A stretch of DNA of 64,000 nucleotides from JAYVJH01 sp043777595 (GCA_043777595.1 JAYWHT010000044.1:75012-139011), one strand, 5' to 3'; positions 8,602 through 17,367 are shown, counted from the first letter of the stretch. Translations and numbers: made by a program. Notes: generated from the sequence alone by a model not told the origin.

Positions 8602-9816
8602 TTATTTTTCAGTTTTTGAAAAAGTCCGCCAAGCCAAAAGAACGCTAATAATAGTCAGCACAGACCCCATCATAAAAGCGGCACCTGGAAAGTATATTGG
8701 AGCGGCTTTGCTTGTAAAATATCCAAACAAATTGCTCATCATCAATGGCCCGATAATAGTTGTGATACTAACCAAACTTGTAAGCGAACCTTGCAACTCC
8801 CCTTGCTCGTTGGCAGGTACTTGCCCCGAAATAATACCCTGCAAAGCTGGCCCTGCCAAACCACCCAACGCATACGGAACCAAGATGGCGTACATCATCC
8901 AGCCCTCGTTGGCAAAAGCAAAGAGCATAAAACCCAGTGCATAAAAGCACAATCCAAAATAAACTGAGTTTTGTGGGCCTAATTTTGGAATCAATACCCG
9001 TGTCAGTCCACCTTGTACGATAGCGACCATCAGACCCACAAAGGCAAGCGAATAACCGACTTGTTTGGGATTCCAGCCAAAACGCTCGATTGTAAAATAC
9101 GACCAAGTGCCTTGTGTAGCGTGGCCTGCAATATAAATCAGTATCAACGAAGCCACTAAGCCCATAATAACAGGGTAGCGTTTGAGATTGAGCAATGACC
9201 CGATTGGATTGGCTCGTTTCCAGTCAAAGGGGCGGCGGTTTTCTTTTGACAATGACTCGGGTAAAATAAAATAGCCATAAAGCCAGTTGGCCAAACTAAG
9301 CCCTGCGGCTACAAAAAATGGTAATCGAGGGTCTTGTTCACCTAAAATTCCACCCAAAACAGGACCAATAATAAAGCCCAAACCAAAGGCGGCACCAATT
9401 AGCCCAAAATTTTGCGCTCGGTTTTCGGGCGTGCTGATGTCGGCAATATAAGCACTACCCGTTGTAAAACTCGCCCCAGCAATACCTGCCAAAAGTCGCC
9501 CCAAAAACAGCCAGCCAATCGTGGGCGCAAAAGCCAAGAAAAGATAGTCGATACCAAAACCTAAAAGTGAGATCAGTAACACAGGACGGCGGCCATATTG
9601 ATCGCTCAGGCCACCCAAAATAGGTGAAAACAAAAACTGCATGGCAGCGTAAGCAAACATCAACAAACCACCATAGCGAGAAGCCGTACTGACAGTACCG
9701 TCGGTCATACCTCTAATGAGTTGTGGAATAACCGGAACAATGATACCGAGGCCAATTACATCGACCAAGAGCGTAATAAATATAAAAACAAGTGCGGGTG
9801 TTTGTCGTTTGGACAT
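8602..9816 (-). CDS. TCR/Tet-type MFS efflux transporter
   Basis: 404 aa with about 12 membrane helices. Motif A (GGLSDQYGRRPVLL, near 64-77) and the motif C-like GLGFIIGPVLGG in helix 5 place it in the drug:H+ antiporter-1 group with TetA-like pumps. The N-terminus (ITLLVDVIGLGIIVPVIPQ) carries the family aspartate in helix 1. Chromosomal members are common in Bacteroidota and mostly of unknown substrate, so tetracycline resistance should not be assumed. A TAACTTTG promoter motif lies at 9888-9895, about 72 bp upstream. Confidence 0.88.
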   Translation of the reverse strand: MSKRQTPALVFIFITLLVDVIGLGIIVPVIPQLIRGMTDGTVSTASRYGGLLMFAYAAMQFLFSPILGGLSDQYGRRPVLLISLLGFGIDYLFLAFAPTIGWLFLGRLLAGIAGASFTTGSAYIADISTPENRAQNFGLIGAAFGLGFIIGPVLGGILGEQDPRLPFFVAAGLSLANWLYGYFILPESLSKENRRPFDWKRANPIGSLLNLKRYPVIMGLVASLILIYIAGHATQGTWSYFTIERFGWNPKQVGYSLAFVGLMVAIVQGGLTRVLIPKLGPQNSVYFGLCFYALGFMLFAFANEGWMMYAILVPYALGGLAGPALQGIISGQVPANEQGELQGSLTSLVSITTIIGPLMMSNLFGYFTSKAAPIYFPGAAFMMGSVLTIISVLLAWRTFSKTEK

Positions 9817-9887
9817 TATGTTTGGGAGAAGTCGTTGAATGATATACGCTAATTATTTTCGTATTTGCTGTCAAAAAAGATTGAATG

Positions 9888-9895
9888 CAAAGTTA
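9888..9895 (-). promoter_or_regulatory. Bacteroidota -7 promoter motif for the Tet-type pump
   Basis: The minus strand reads TAACTTTG, matching the TAnnTTTG -7 consensus of the Bacteroidota primary sigma factor. No clear TTTG lies 19-21 nt upstream, so only half of the signal is convincing. Confidence 0.4.
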
Positions 9896-10029
9896 CAAAA
9901 AAACTCTGAACTAAACGAAATAGGTACTTTGGCTACGATAAATGTTAAATTTCAATAAAAACGACCTAAAAATCTTGAAATAACGTTTTTGTTGTACTAA
10001 TTCGCATAAAAATAAATTGATTCTAAACA

Positions 10030-10392
10030 ATGAAATACCTAAATCTTGGTACACTCCTTATTTCTTTTGTGCTTGTATTGGGTTGTGAAAGTACCGACAG
10101 CCAACCCGATAACCTGATTTCTGAACAAGAAATGGCCAAAATATTGGTTGATATTCATGTCATTGAGGCACGTGTAAACAAAATGGCTTTGTCTAACTTA
10201 GACACTTCGACTTTGGTAAATGAACGCCTGAAACTGTCGCTTTTCAAACAGTACAAGACCGACAGCTTGACCTTTAACCGTAGTTATCAGTTTTATTCTA
10301 CCCACCCCGACTACTTTGAGCGTATTTACGAAGACGTGATTAAGCAGTTGTCTGTACGTGAAAAAAAGAAAAATTATAAGAATCTTAGGTAA
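10030..10392 (+). CDS. DUF4296 domain lipoprotein
   Basis: 120 aa. A hydrophobic leader ends in VLVLGC with the lipid-attachment cysteine at about 19, so the protein is probably membrane-anchored in the periplasm. The body (EQEMAKILVDIHVIEARVNKMAL..., then HPDYFERIYEDVI) matches the small DUF4296 family of Bacteroidota, of unknown function. It is a single gene convergent with glgE; the repeat-rich region at 10480-10578 separates them. Confidence 0.88.
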   Translation: MKYLNLGTLLISFVLVLGCESTDSQPDNLISEQEMAKILVDIHVIEARVNKMALSNLDTSTLVNERLKLSLFKQYKTDSLTFNRSYQFYSTHPDYFERIYEDVIKQLSVREKKKNYKNLR

Positions 10393-10479
10393 ATAATTGT
10401 TTGATTTGATTCATTACTTGCTCATATTACACAACTAAAAAACAACACCGTAGGTATGCACTGTTAGCAGTTAAAATGG

Positions 10480-10578
10480 GTAGATAAAAAGCCCCATCGG
10501 GGCGACCTATTTGTAGATAAAAAGCCCCATCGGGGCGACCTGTTTGTAGACAAGAAGCCCCATCGGGGCGACCTGTTG
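10480..10578. repeat. Three tandem 33-bp units each carrying a GC hairpin
   Basis: Units at 10480-10512, 10513-10545 and 10546-10578 each contain GCCCCATCGGGGC (5-bp arms, 3-nt loop) and end in CGACCTRTT. A partial fourth unit start (GTAAATAGG) follows. The array lies between the 3' ends of convergent genes. The hairpins could end transcription or stabilise either mRNA. The units directly abut with no spacers, and there are no cas genes, so it is not a CRISPR. Confidence 0.85.
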
Positions 10579-10639
10579 GTAAATAGGTTATGGCTGACAC
10601 ATTTTAGACAAACAACCTCAATCAACGATGGGTCGATGG

Positions 10640-12583
10640 CTAATACATATCTTCGATTCTGAATAAATGAAAAGGCATGACCTGTGGATCGAGCGATACA
10701 AAATTACTGTCGCCTTTCCAATAATAAACTGCTCCCGTTATGAGGTCATGTACTCGATAGCTTTCCCAAGCCGATTTACCGATTTTATTGAGCGGTATCT
10801 TGACCATGCCGCTCTGTGTGTTGTGTACGTCTAAGTTGGCAATACACAAAATACGATTGCCGTTTGAGTGCGTTTTCAGGTATGCCAGTAGCTGGTCGTT
10901 ATTGATTTCGCAAAAAACAATATTATTGGTTTCTTGTAGTGCCGAGTTTTCTTTGCGGGCTTGGTTTACTTTTGATATAATCTCAATCAAATTGTTAGAT
11001 TTATCCCAATCCCAATGCCCAATTTCATACTTTTCAGAGTTCCAATATTCTTCTTTCTTGGGAAATGGCGTACCTTCCATCAGCTCAAAAGTAGGGCCAA
11101 AAATACCATAATTTGACGACAGCGTGGCCGCCATAAAAAACTTTAAGATATAGGCAGGCTCATAGCCATACTGCAAGGCAGGCACGAGAATATCGTGGGT
11201 GTTGGGCCAAAAGTTGGGTCTAAAATAATACTTCATTTCGCTCTGAGTCAGTTCGTTCATGTAGTCAATGAGTTCAGACTTAGAGTTGCGCCAACTATAA
11301 TAAGTATAAGATTGCGTGTAGCCGCTCTTGGCGAGTTGCTGCATGACCTTGGGACGGGTAAAGGCTTCGGCCAAGAAAATCATATCTGGATATACTTTGT
11401 GCGTTTCGGCAATGACCCACTCCCAAAACCCAAAGGCTTTGGTGTGCGGGTTATCGACTCTGATGATTTTAACGCCCCATTCGCCCCACAACAAAATAAT
11501 ACGTTTTAGTTCGTTCCAGAGGCTTTCCCAGGCTTCGGTTTCAAAGTTGATTGGGTAAATATCTTGGTATTTTTTAGGTGGATTTTCGGCATACAGAATC
11601 GTGCCATCTGGCCTAATCTTAAACCACTCGGGGTGTTGCTTGGCCCAAGGGTGGTCTGGTGAGCATTGAATGGCCAAATCTAAGGCTATTTCAATGCCAT
11701 GCTTTTTTGACTCTGACACCAAACTTTTAAAGTCCGCCAACGTACCCAGTTCGGGGTGAATGGCATCGTGCCCACCCAACTCAGAGCCAATGCCATAGGG
11801 TACGCCTGGCTCGTTGGGCAGGCAAACGGTATTGTTGTTTTTTCCTTTTCTAAACTGCATACCAATAGGGTGAATCGGTGGCAAGTACAGCACATCAAAC
11901 CCCATGCGCTCGATGCGAGGCAACAGCTTTTCGACATCTCTGAACGTACCATGCTGCCCAGCCACAGCCGAAGCCGACCGAGGAAACATTGAGTACCAAG
12001 CCGAAAACCCAGCCGCAGGTCTATCGACCCATACTCGCAGAGCCGTTGAGCGGGTGGCGTTGTCTATTTCAGGATATTTATGTAGCCAGTTTTTGACGCT
12101 TTCGCTTGTAGCAAGGCGTATGGCTTGGTCATATTGGGCTGGAGTTTCAAAAACTTTGATAGCCGTCTTGATGGCTTCTTTGTCGGTTTTGTCGGCACGT
12201 TTGGCCATGCGTATCAGTAGTTTTGAGCCAACCAACAACTCGCTACTGATGTGCTGCCCATCTGCTATTTTGAGATGTATTTCGTGTTCCCAAGAAAGCA
12301 AATGGTCTAACCAACCCTCAACAACGTAACTATAAAACCCTTCTTTTATTACCTCAAAGCTGCCAGCCCAGCGGTCGTTACCGATGCTATTAAAAGTACC
12401 AACTTGCCAGTCTTTATCGGTATCGTGTTTGTACAGCAACCTTGCCGATACGTGGTCATGGCCGTCGGCCAGTACGTCGGCCTCTACCTCTATTTTTTGT
12501 TTTGGTATAGCTTTGATAAAATAACGACCGCCATCAATTTGTGGCGTAATGTGTTCTATAATTACTCTCTGTTGTCCTGTCAT
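10640..12583 (-). CDS. glgE: Alpha-1,4-glucan:maltose-1-phosphate maltosyltransferase
   Basis: 647 aa. An N-terminal beta-sandwich domain (about 1-110) precedes a GH13 (alpha/beta)8 catalytic domain. The catalytic aspartate lies in IIRVDNPHTKAF near residue 374 and the acid/base glutamate in MIFLAEAFTRP near 404; the H-T-K-A-F sequence after the nucleophile is characteristic of GlgE rather than ordinary amylases. GlgE elongates alpha-1,4-glucans from maltose-1-phosphate in the cytoplasm. Its usual partners (TreS, Pep2, GlgB) are not in this window. The gene diverges from the 12780 ORF. Confidence 0.93.
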   Translation of the reverse strand: MTGQQRVIIEHITPQIDGGRYFIKAIPKQKIEVEADVLADGHDHVSARLLYKHDTDKDWQVGTFNSIGNDRWAGSFEVIKEGFYSYVVEGWLDHLLSWEHEIHLKIADGQHISSELLVGSKLLIRMAKRADKTDKEAIKTAIKVFETPAQYDQAIRLATSESVKNWLHKYPEIDNATRSTALRVWVDRPAAGFSAWYSMFPRSASAVAGQHGTFRDVEKLLPRIERMGFDVLYLPPIHPIGMQFRKGKNNNTVCLPNEPGVPYGIGSELGGHDAIHPELGTLADFKSLVSESKKHGIEIALDLAIQCSPDHPWAKQHPEWFKIRPDGTILYAENPPKKYQDIYPINFETEAWESLWNELKRIILLWGEWGVKIIRVDNPHTKAFGFWEWVIAETHKVYPDMIFLAEAFTRPKVMQQLAKSGYTQSYTYYSWRNSKSELIDYMNELTQSEMKYYFRPNFWPNTHDILVPALQYGYEPAYILKFFMAATLSSNYGIFGPTFELMEGTPFPKKEEYWNSEKYEIGHWDWDKSNNLIEIISKVNQARKENSALQETNNIVFCEINNDQLLAYLKTHSNGNRILCIANLDVHNTQSGMVKIPLNKIGKSAWESYRVHDLITGAVYYWKGDSNFVSLDPQVMPFHLFRIEDMY

Positions 12584-12698
12584 GGGGTTGGTTAAATATG
12601 GTGGATATTCGACTGTGGGGTATCTGATAAATGTTGTGTAGCGTTATTTTAAATCTGTTTGCTAACTCTAAACTTCGATTTTAATGTCTAAAACGACA

Positions 12699-12706
12699 CA
12701 AACATA
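12699..12706 (-). promoter_or_regulatory. Possible -7 promoter motif for glgE
   Basis: The minus strand reads TATGTTTG, a match to TAnnTTTG about 116 bp upstream of the glgE start. A TTG lies 17 nt further upstream, slightly closer than the usual 19-21. It faces away from the motif at 12733-12740. Confidence 0.3.
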
Positions 12707-12732
12707 AGTAAAAAAAAATATTTCAATATCTT

Positions 12733-12740
12733 TATTTTTG
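12733..12740 (+). promoter_or_regulatory. -7 promoter motif ahead of the 57-aa ORF and sucD
   Basis: TATTTTTG matches TAnnTTTG and lies about 40 bp before the ATG at 12780. No clear upstream TTTG is visible in the A-rich sequence before it. Confidence 0.4.
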
Positions 12741-12779
12741 ACTAAATTGCGCCCAAATTCATAAAACGTATATTTTCAG

Positions 12780-12953
12780 ATGGAACAAACATCACAAACA
12801 AAAGACATTCATTGGAGTTGGATATTGGCTTTTTTCCTGCTCATTATGGTTTTATTGATTATTTTTGGCGACCTACTTACCTTCATAGTAGGTCTCATAG
12901 TCGAATCGTTGGTTTTTGTGGGCTACTACCACGACAAAAATCAGCACATCTAA
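12780..12953 (+). CDS. Small membrane protein, 57 aa
   Basis: ATG at 12780, TAA at 12951-12953. After a polar start with two tryptophans (DIHWSWILAF), one long hydrophobic stretch holds an aspartate in its middle (IIFGDLLTF), so it could form one long or two short membrane helices; a polar YYHDKNQHI tail ends it. It follows a -7 promoter motif and lies 63 bp before sucD on the same strand. I do not recognise the family. The single clean frame, sensible membrane-protein composition and promoter support a real gene. Confidence 0.6.
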   Translation: MEQTSQTKDIHWSWILAFFLLIMVLLIIFGDLLTFIVGLIVESLVFVGYYHDKNQHI

Positions 12954-13016
12954 AAAATATTTTACCACAAAATACTGTACGTCAAGCAAGGCAAGGTATT
13001 TTTATCAAACTATCAA

Positions 13017-13895
13017 ATGAGCGTATTAGTAAACAAAGACTCACGAGTTATTGTGCAAGGTTTTACAGGCACAGAAGGTACATTCCATGCCCAACAAATG
13101 ATTGAGTATGGAACAAACGTTGTAGGTGGCGTAACCCCAGGCAAAGGTGGGCAGGTTCATTTGGAGCGGCCAGTTTTCAATACAGTCGAAGATGCCGTTC
13201 AGCAAGCGGCTGCCAATGTCTCTATAATTTTTGTACCACCAGCGTTTGCCGCCGATGCCATCATGGAGGCTGCCGATGCAGGTATTGGAGTCATTATTTG
13301 TATTACGGAGGGAATCCCGACCAAAGACATGATGATTGCCAAAGAATATATTAGTACCAAAAACTGCCGTCTAATAGGTCCCAACTGCCCAGGCGTAATG
13401 ACAGCCGAAGTATGCAAAGTTGGCATTATGCCAGGTTTTATTTTCAAAAAAGGAACAGTAGGTATTGTCTCAAAATCTGGTACATTGACCTACGAAGCCG
13501 TTGACCAACTGACCAGAGTAGGGCTTGGCCAGACTACTGCCATAGGCATTGGTGGCGACCCGATTATTGGCACAACAACCAAAGAAGCCGTAGAATTGTT
13601 GATGAACGACCCCGAGACAGAAGCCATCGTGATGATAGGCGAGATAGGCGGCGGCATGGAAGCCGAAGCCGCTCACTGGATAAAAGCCGATGGCAACCGC
13701 AAGCCTGTTGTAGGCTTTATAGCAGGCCAGACGGCACCAAAGGGTCGTCGTATGGGTCATGCTGGCGCAATAGTTGGAGGCTCAGACGACACCGCTGCCG
13801 CCAAAATGCGCATCATGGCCGAGTGTGGTATTTATGTTGTAGAGTCGCCAGCACTCATTGGCGAAACCATGCTAAAAGCACTTGGCAAAGCATAA
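13017..13895 (+). CDS. sucD: Succinate-CoA ligase, ADP-forming, alpha subunit
   Basis: 292 aa. The N-terminal CoA-binding Rossmann domain (VIVQGFTGTEGTFHAQQ) is followed by a ligase domain. The phosphorylated histidine is in RRMGHAGAIVGG near residue 248. It catalyses the substrate-level phosphorylation step of the TCA cycle with SucC, which is not in this window; separation of sucC and sucD is common in Bacteroidota. A strong terminator follows at 13925. Confidence 0.97.
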   Translation: MSVLVNKDSRVIVQGFTGTEGTFHAQQMIEYGTNVVGGVTPGKGGQVHLERPVFNTVEDAVQQAAANVSIIFVPPAFAADAIMEAADAGIGVIICITEGIPTKDMMIAKEYISTKNCRLIGPNCPGVMTAEVCKVGIMPGFIFKKGTVGIVSKSGTLTYEAVDQLTRVGLGQTTAIGIGGDPIIGTTTKEAVELLMNDPETEAIVMIGEIGGGMEAEAAHWIKADGNRKPVVGFIAGQTAPKGRRMGHAGAIVGGSDDTAAAKMRIMAECGIYVVESPALIGETMLKALGKA

Positions 13896-13902
13896 AAACG
13901 AA

Positions 13903-15114
13903 ATGACCGTTAATGTTAATATCGAGACAAAAGCACAAGGCTCTTTTTCAATCCGAAAAAGAGCCTTGTGCTTTTGTCTTTTTATTTACTACTGTTCGCT
14001 ACAAGTCGTTCATGCTCAAATAGATTTCAAAAAAGACTACTTTACTGTTTATGACTTCAAAAACGACTGGCTGATTTATGACCAAAGTTACAAAGACTAT
14101 GTGCCATTTGTAGCTCAAAACAGCGTAAACGAGTCTGCTTTGAGTATATTGATAGACATTGAGAGCAATCGGAAATATGACTTGCTGATTTATGTAAAAA
14201 AAGATAGTTATTTGTTTTTGGACGCATCACTCAACCAACGCCTCAAACCCGAAACTTGGACTCGGATACCAATAGACAGCCTGTTTCGGACATACAAAAA
14301 ACCACAAATACTCGTTACTTTTTATGGTACTTCGGGTATTGACGATAAGACTGTACTGATTGGCCATAGAAAAGCAAACCGAGATGAAAAACTTATCAAC
14401 ATTGCCGATGAGTCATTTTTGAGTCTTAGACCACGTAATATCTCGCCACTCAACGATTTTTTTGTAGTATCTCTGTTCTTTATTATTTGCATAGGAGCAT
14501 TTCTCTTTGGTAGTTTTGGTCGAGCGTTTGGTCGCTTTATTGATGTCCGAGACTTATTTACTACCAACGTCAAAGATGAGTTTTTGGTTGGCCGTCCACT
14601 GAGTAGAGTCAATCTGTTTTTTATTTTGCTGCTCTCAATCGAAGTATCGTTCATTTATTTTTTGGTTAGAAGCAAAAACTATTATCTTTTTTCTGGAAAT
14701 AATTTCTTGGCAAACGAACAAATACTAATTCAAAATTTATGGAATTTTCTAAAAATAATTTTTATTGTTTTTGGCCTGTATATCATCAAATATTTTGCGC
14801 TCTACTTATTTTCGTCCCTTTATCGATTAGACTCGATTGTTAATGTCCACTATTTCAAAGTGATTCAATCGTCATTGATTTTTTTTACAATTATGCTCTC
14901 AGGAATTTCGATAGTTTCTTTTTATGTAGTTGATTGGCAGTTAATAATCACAAGTACTATCGTTTATCCAGCTATTGTATTTTATGTTCTAAGGCTTCTA
15001 TTGCTTTATATAACAATTAAGAACAGTGCGCCGACTAAAAATTTATATTTAATTTCGTACCTTTGTATCGCCGAACTCGTACCTCTCATAATCGGCATAA
15101 AATATGCACTTTGA
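13903..15114 (+). CDS. DUF4271 domain membrane protein
   Basis: The ATG at 13903, 8 bp after the sucD stop, gives 403 aa; a TTG at 13882 overlapping sucD is less likely. The first ~40 residues are a basic segment (SIRKR), a hydrophobic core (LCFCLFIYYCSLQVVHA) and a probable cleavage before QIDF. A soluble exported domain follows, then about six membrane helices from residue ~185, matching DUF4271. The sucD terminator hairpin (13925-13979) falls inside the signal-peptide codons if this start is right. A TTG at 13966 would avoid most of it but lacks the basic region. It precedes hemD by 40 bp; function unknown. Confidence 0.82.
   Translation: MTVNVNIETKAQGSFSIRKRALCFCLFIYYCSLQVVHAQIDFKKDYFTVYDFKNDWLIYDQSYKDYVPFVAQNSVNESALSILIDIESNRKYDLLIYVKKDSYLFLDASLNQRLKPETWTRIPIDSLFRTYKKPQILVTFYGTSGIDDKTVLIGHRKANRDEKLINIADESFLSLRPRNISPLNDFFVVSLFFIICIGAFLFGSFGRAFGRFIDVRDLFTTNVKDEFLVGRPLSRVNLFFILLLSIEVSFIYFLVRSKNYYLFSGNNFLANEQILIQNLWNFLKIIFIVFGLYIIKYFALYLFSSLYRLDSIVNVHYFKVIQSSLIFFTIMLSGISIVSFYVVDWQLIITSTIVYPAIVFYVLRLLLLYITIKNSAPTKNLYLISYLCIAELVPLIIGIKYAL
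13925..13989 (+). terminator. 25-bp perfect-stem intrinsic terminator after sucD
   Basis: The left arm 13925-13949 and right arm 13955-13979 are exact reverse complements over 25 bp with a 5-nt loop (AATCC). A T-rich tract (TTTTTATTT) follows directly. This is one of the longest perfect stems in the window. It overlaps the predicted 5' coding region of the DUF4271 gene. Confidence 0.9.
15058..15065 (+). promoter_or_regulatory. -7 promoter motif for hemD
   Basis: TACCTTTG matches TAnnTTTG. It lies within the last codons of the DUF4271 gene, about 90 bp before the hemD start. No -33 TTTG is clear. Confidence 0.35.
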
Positions 15115-15154
15115 CGAGTAAACGTTTATATAATTTAAAAGCGTCTAATTTTCG

Positions 15155-15937
15155 ATGAGCCAAACACACCTAATGCAAGAAGACAGACTGAACAAAGTTG
15201 AGAGCATTCTCGTAACTCAACCCTATCCTACTGACGAAAAGTCGCCTTATTTTGAACTGGCCGAAAGATATGGTCTAAAAATAGATTTTCGACCCTTTAT
15301 CGAAATCCAAGGAATTGCTTTCAGAGACTTCAGAAAGCAAAAAGTAAATATTTTGGAACATACGGCTATTATTTTTACAAGCCGCAATGCCGTAGATCAC
15401 TTTTTTAGGCTCTGCAAAGAAGCCCGAATAGAAATGCCAGCCGAAATGAAATACTTTTGTGTGTCCGAGCAAACTTCGCACTATCTCCAAAAATACATTC
15501 AAATCAGAAAGCGTAAAATATTTACAGGCAAAAAAACCTCAGCCGATTTATTGGAACTCATTAACAAACACAAAACCGAAAAATTTTTGTTTCCATGTTC
15601 GGACAAACGGCGCAGGGATATTCCAGAATTTATGGATACCAACGACCTACAACTGACCGAGGCCATGATTTATGAAACGGTATCGGCTGATCTATCTGAC
15701 CTGACCGATGTGTTTTATGACATTATTTGTTTTTATAGCCCATCAGGAATCAAGTCATTGATGGACAATTTTCCTGGGTATGAGCAAAACAACACCCGTA
15801 TGGCGGCTTTCGGCCCAACCACCGCCCGAGCCGTAATTGAAGCAGGTTTGGTGCTGGACATAGAAGCCCCAATGCCCAATGCACCGTCGATGACGGGCGC
15901 AATCGAAATTTATATCAAGAAGGCAAATACCATTTAG
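15155..15937 (+). CDS. hemD: Uroporphyrinogen-III synthase
   Basis: 260 aa. It shows the two-lobe HemD pattern: an N-terminal ILVTQPYP strand, TAIIFTSRNAVDHFF near 70, then FLFPCSDKRRRDIP and a C-terminal lobe with IICFYSPSGIKSLMDNF and the conserved AAFGPTTARAVIEAGL. HemD closes hydroxymethylbilane to uroporphyrinogen III in tetrapyrrole synthesis. Sequence identity within this family is always low, so the pattern matters more than single residues. A terminator follows. Confidence 0.88.
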   Translation: MSQTHLMQEDRLNKVESILVTQPYPTDEKSPYFELAERYGLKIDFRPFIEIQGIAFRDFRKQKVNILEHTAIIFTSRNAVDHFFRLCKEARIEMPAEMKYFCVSEQTSHYLQKYIQIRKRKIFTGKKTSADLLELINKHKTEKFLFPCSDKRRRDIPEFMDTNDLQLTEAMIYETVSADLSDLTDVFYDIICFYSPSGIKSLMDNFPGYEQNNTRMAAFGPTTARAVIEAGLVLDIEAPMPNAPSMTGAIEIYIKKANTI

Positions 15938-15954
15938 TACTTGTTTTTCGTTCT

Positions 15955-15988
15955 AAAAATGGACTGTTTCTGGCAGTCCATTTTTTTT
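15955..15988 (+). terminator. Intrinsic terminator after hemD
   Basis: AAAAATGGACTG (15955-15966) pairs with CAGTCCATTTTT (15974-15985) around a 7-nt loop, followed by more T. The A-tract/T-tract flanks make it usable in both directions, but only hemD points into it. Confidence 0.88.
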
Positions 15989-16042
15989 GTTTAAAATTTT
16001 TGTTTTAATTGTGTCTCGTTTCGGTTTTACCTTACTATTCAT

Positions 16043-17014
16043 ATGTTTTTTATGAAATATTCAGTTATATTTTTGTTGGTATTGGTCTTGTTTGCAACCA
16101 CAACGCAAGCACAACAAGATGCACAGTTTAGTCTTTTTCCGTACAATCAACTATACTGGAACCCTGCCGCTACTGCCAACGATGGACAAACTCGGCTACA
16201 ATTACACAACCGCTGGCAATGGTCTGGCTATCAGGGTACATTTGACGATGGCGGCGCACCCAATACACTCGTAGCCTCAGCACAAATACCGCTCAATTTT
16301 ATCAAGAGTGCCGTAGGCGTGCATTATGTAAGCGATAAGCTCGGGGCAATGAACAGCCAAGAAGTACAGCTATCGTATGCCTATAAACTCAAACTCGGCG
16401 ACAATACCTTGGCCATTGGCGCACGGGCTGGCATATACAGCCGAGCCATCGACTATACTATTCTCAGAGCCAGAGATGCCGGCGACCCGCTGATTGGTAC
16501 TGGGCGAGTGGCACAGTCAAAACCAGACTTGGCACTGGGGCTTTGGTACGATGCAGCAGCCTATTATGTGGGCGTAAGCGTCAATCACCTCAATCAGTCG
16601 CAGTTTTCGCTTGGCTCAGACAAAGCTACCAATACCCTCAAACCCAATATGTACGTCACGGCAGGTTATAGATTTGAGCCATTGTACGCACTCGAAGTAC
16701 AGCCAGTGGTGATGCTCAAAACGGGTACTGATTTTAATCTGAAAGCCGCCTCTGTCGAAGCTGGGTTTATTGCTACCTATGACGAGCGTTTTTTTGGAGG
16801 CATCACTTACCGTCTGTCGGACTCGGTGGTGGGTATTTTGGGGGCAAATTTAGTATCAAATCGACTTAGAATAGCCTTGGCGTTTGATGCCACGGTGATT
16901 TTTCAGGAAACCAAAAGCCCGCAGTCTTACGAGATATTACTGTCTTACGCTCTGCCTGCACCCAACTTGGGCGGCAAAAAAACAATCGTCCGAACGCCCC
17001 GATTTAGGTATTGA
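16043..17014 (+). CDS. PorP/SprF family type IX secretion membrane protein
   Basis: 323 aa. A signal peptide (VIFLLVLVLFATTTQA) precedes QQDAQFSLFPYNQLYWNPA, the characteristic opening of PorP/SprF proteins. The remainder is alternating beta-strand sequence typical of an outer-membrane barrel of the type IX secretion/gliding apparatus. Several paralogues usually exist per genome and serve particular exported adhesins, so this may not be the core SprF. ATGs at 16043 and 16052 are both possible starts. It stands alone between hemD and the leftward 17029 gene. Confidence 0.9.
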   Translation: MFFMKYSVIFLLVLVLFATTTQAQQDAQFSLFPYNQLYWNPAATANDGQTRLQLHNRWQWSGYQGTFDDGGAPNTLVASAQIPLNFIKSAVGVHYVSDKLGAMNSQEVQLSYAYKLKLGDNTLAIGARAGIYSRAIDYTILRARDAGDPLIGTGRVAQSKPDLALGLWYDAAAYYVGVSVNHLNQSQFSLGSDKATNTLKPNMYVTAGYRFEPLYALEVQPVVMLKTGTDFNLKAASVEAGFIATYDERFFGGITYRLSDSVVGILGANLVSNRLRIALAFDATVIFQETKSPQSYEILLSYALPAPNLGGKKTIVRTPRFRY

Positions 17015-17028
17015 TTGGAAGGCAAACT

Positions 17029-17325
17029 TTAATCCAAAACGAAGAAATATACCCCCAAAAGTATAGCCAGTGTACTGACAAGGATCAATATAAATCTTAT
17101 TTCAAACTCTCTGTGGGCATGGTAATAGTCGAACACCAATGAAGCAGACAGTGCCGATAACATCATAAAACCACAGCCAAAAGCAACTTCTTGCCGATAA
17201 AAAGCGTATCGACTAAGTAGCGAGCTTCCCATCAAAATATAAAGTAGCCAAAGTCCAAATCCAGTTTTGTATAAATATTGGCTAAGGCGGCGATCGTTTT
17301 TTATATCAAAAATATTGTCTGCCAT
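17029..17325 (-). CDS. Small integral membrane protein, 98 aa
   Basis: Three hydrophobic helices (around FGLWLLYILMGSSLL, FGCGFMMLSALSASLVF and FILILVSTLAILLGVYFF) follow a charged N-terminus (DIKNDRRLSQYLYK). I do not recognise the family. It is convergent with the PorP/SprF gene (14 bp apart) and divergent from the GT9 gene. Composition and clean frame support coding. Confidence 0.7.
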   Translation of the reverse strand: MADNIFDIKNDRRLSQYLYKTGFGLWLLYILMGSSLLSRYAFYRQEVAFGCGFMMLSALSASLVFDYYHAHREFEIRFILILVSTLAILLGVYFFVLD

Positions 17326-17359
17326 GGCTTTATTGGTATTGTTTTGATGTGAATTTACC

Positions 17360-17367
17360 TATTTTTG
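17360..17367 (+). promoter_or_regulatory. -7 promoter motif for the GT9/FAH/kdnB/rsgA unit
   Basis: TATTTTTG followed by TA lies 35 bp before the GT9 start codon and matches TAnnTTTG. No well-spaced -33 element is seen. Confidence 0.45.

Noticed and set aside
9888..9895. Tetracycline resistance from the Tet-type pump
   Set aside because: The family is widespread in Bacteroidota and most members have unknown substrates; resistance cannot be inferred.
10480..10578. Possible CRISPR array
   Set aside because: The units abut directly without unique spacers and there are no cas genes.
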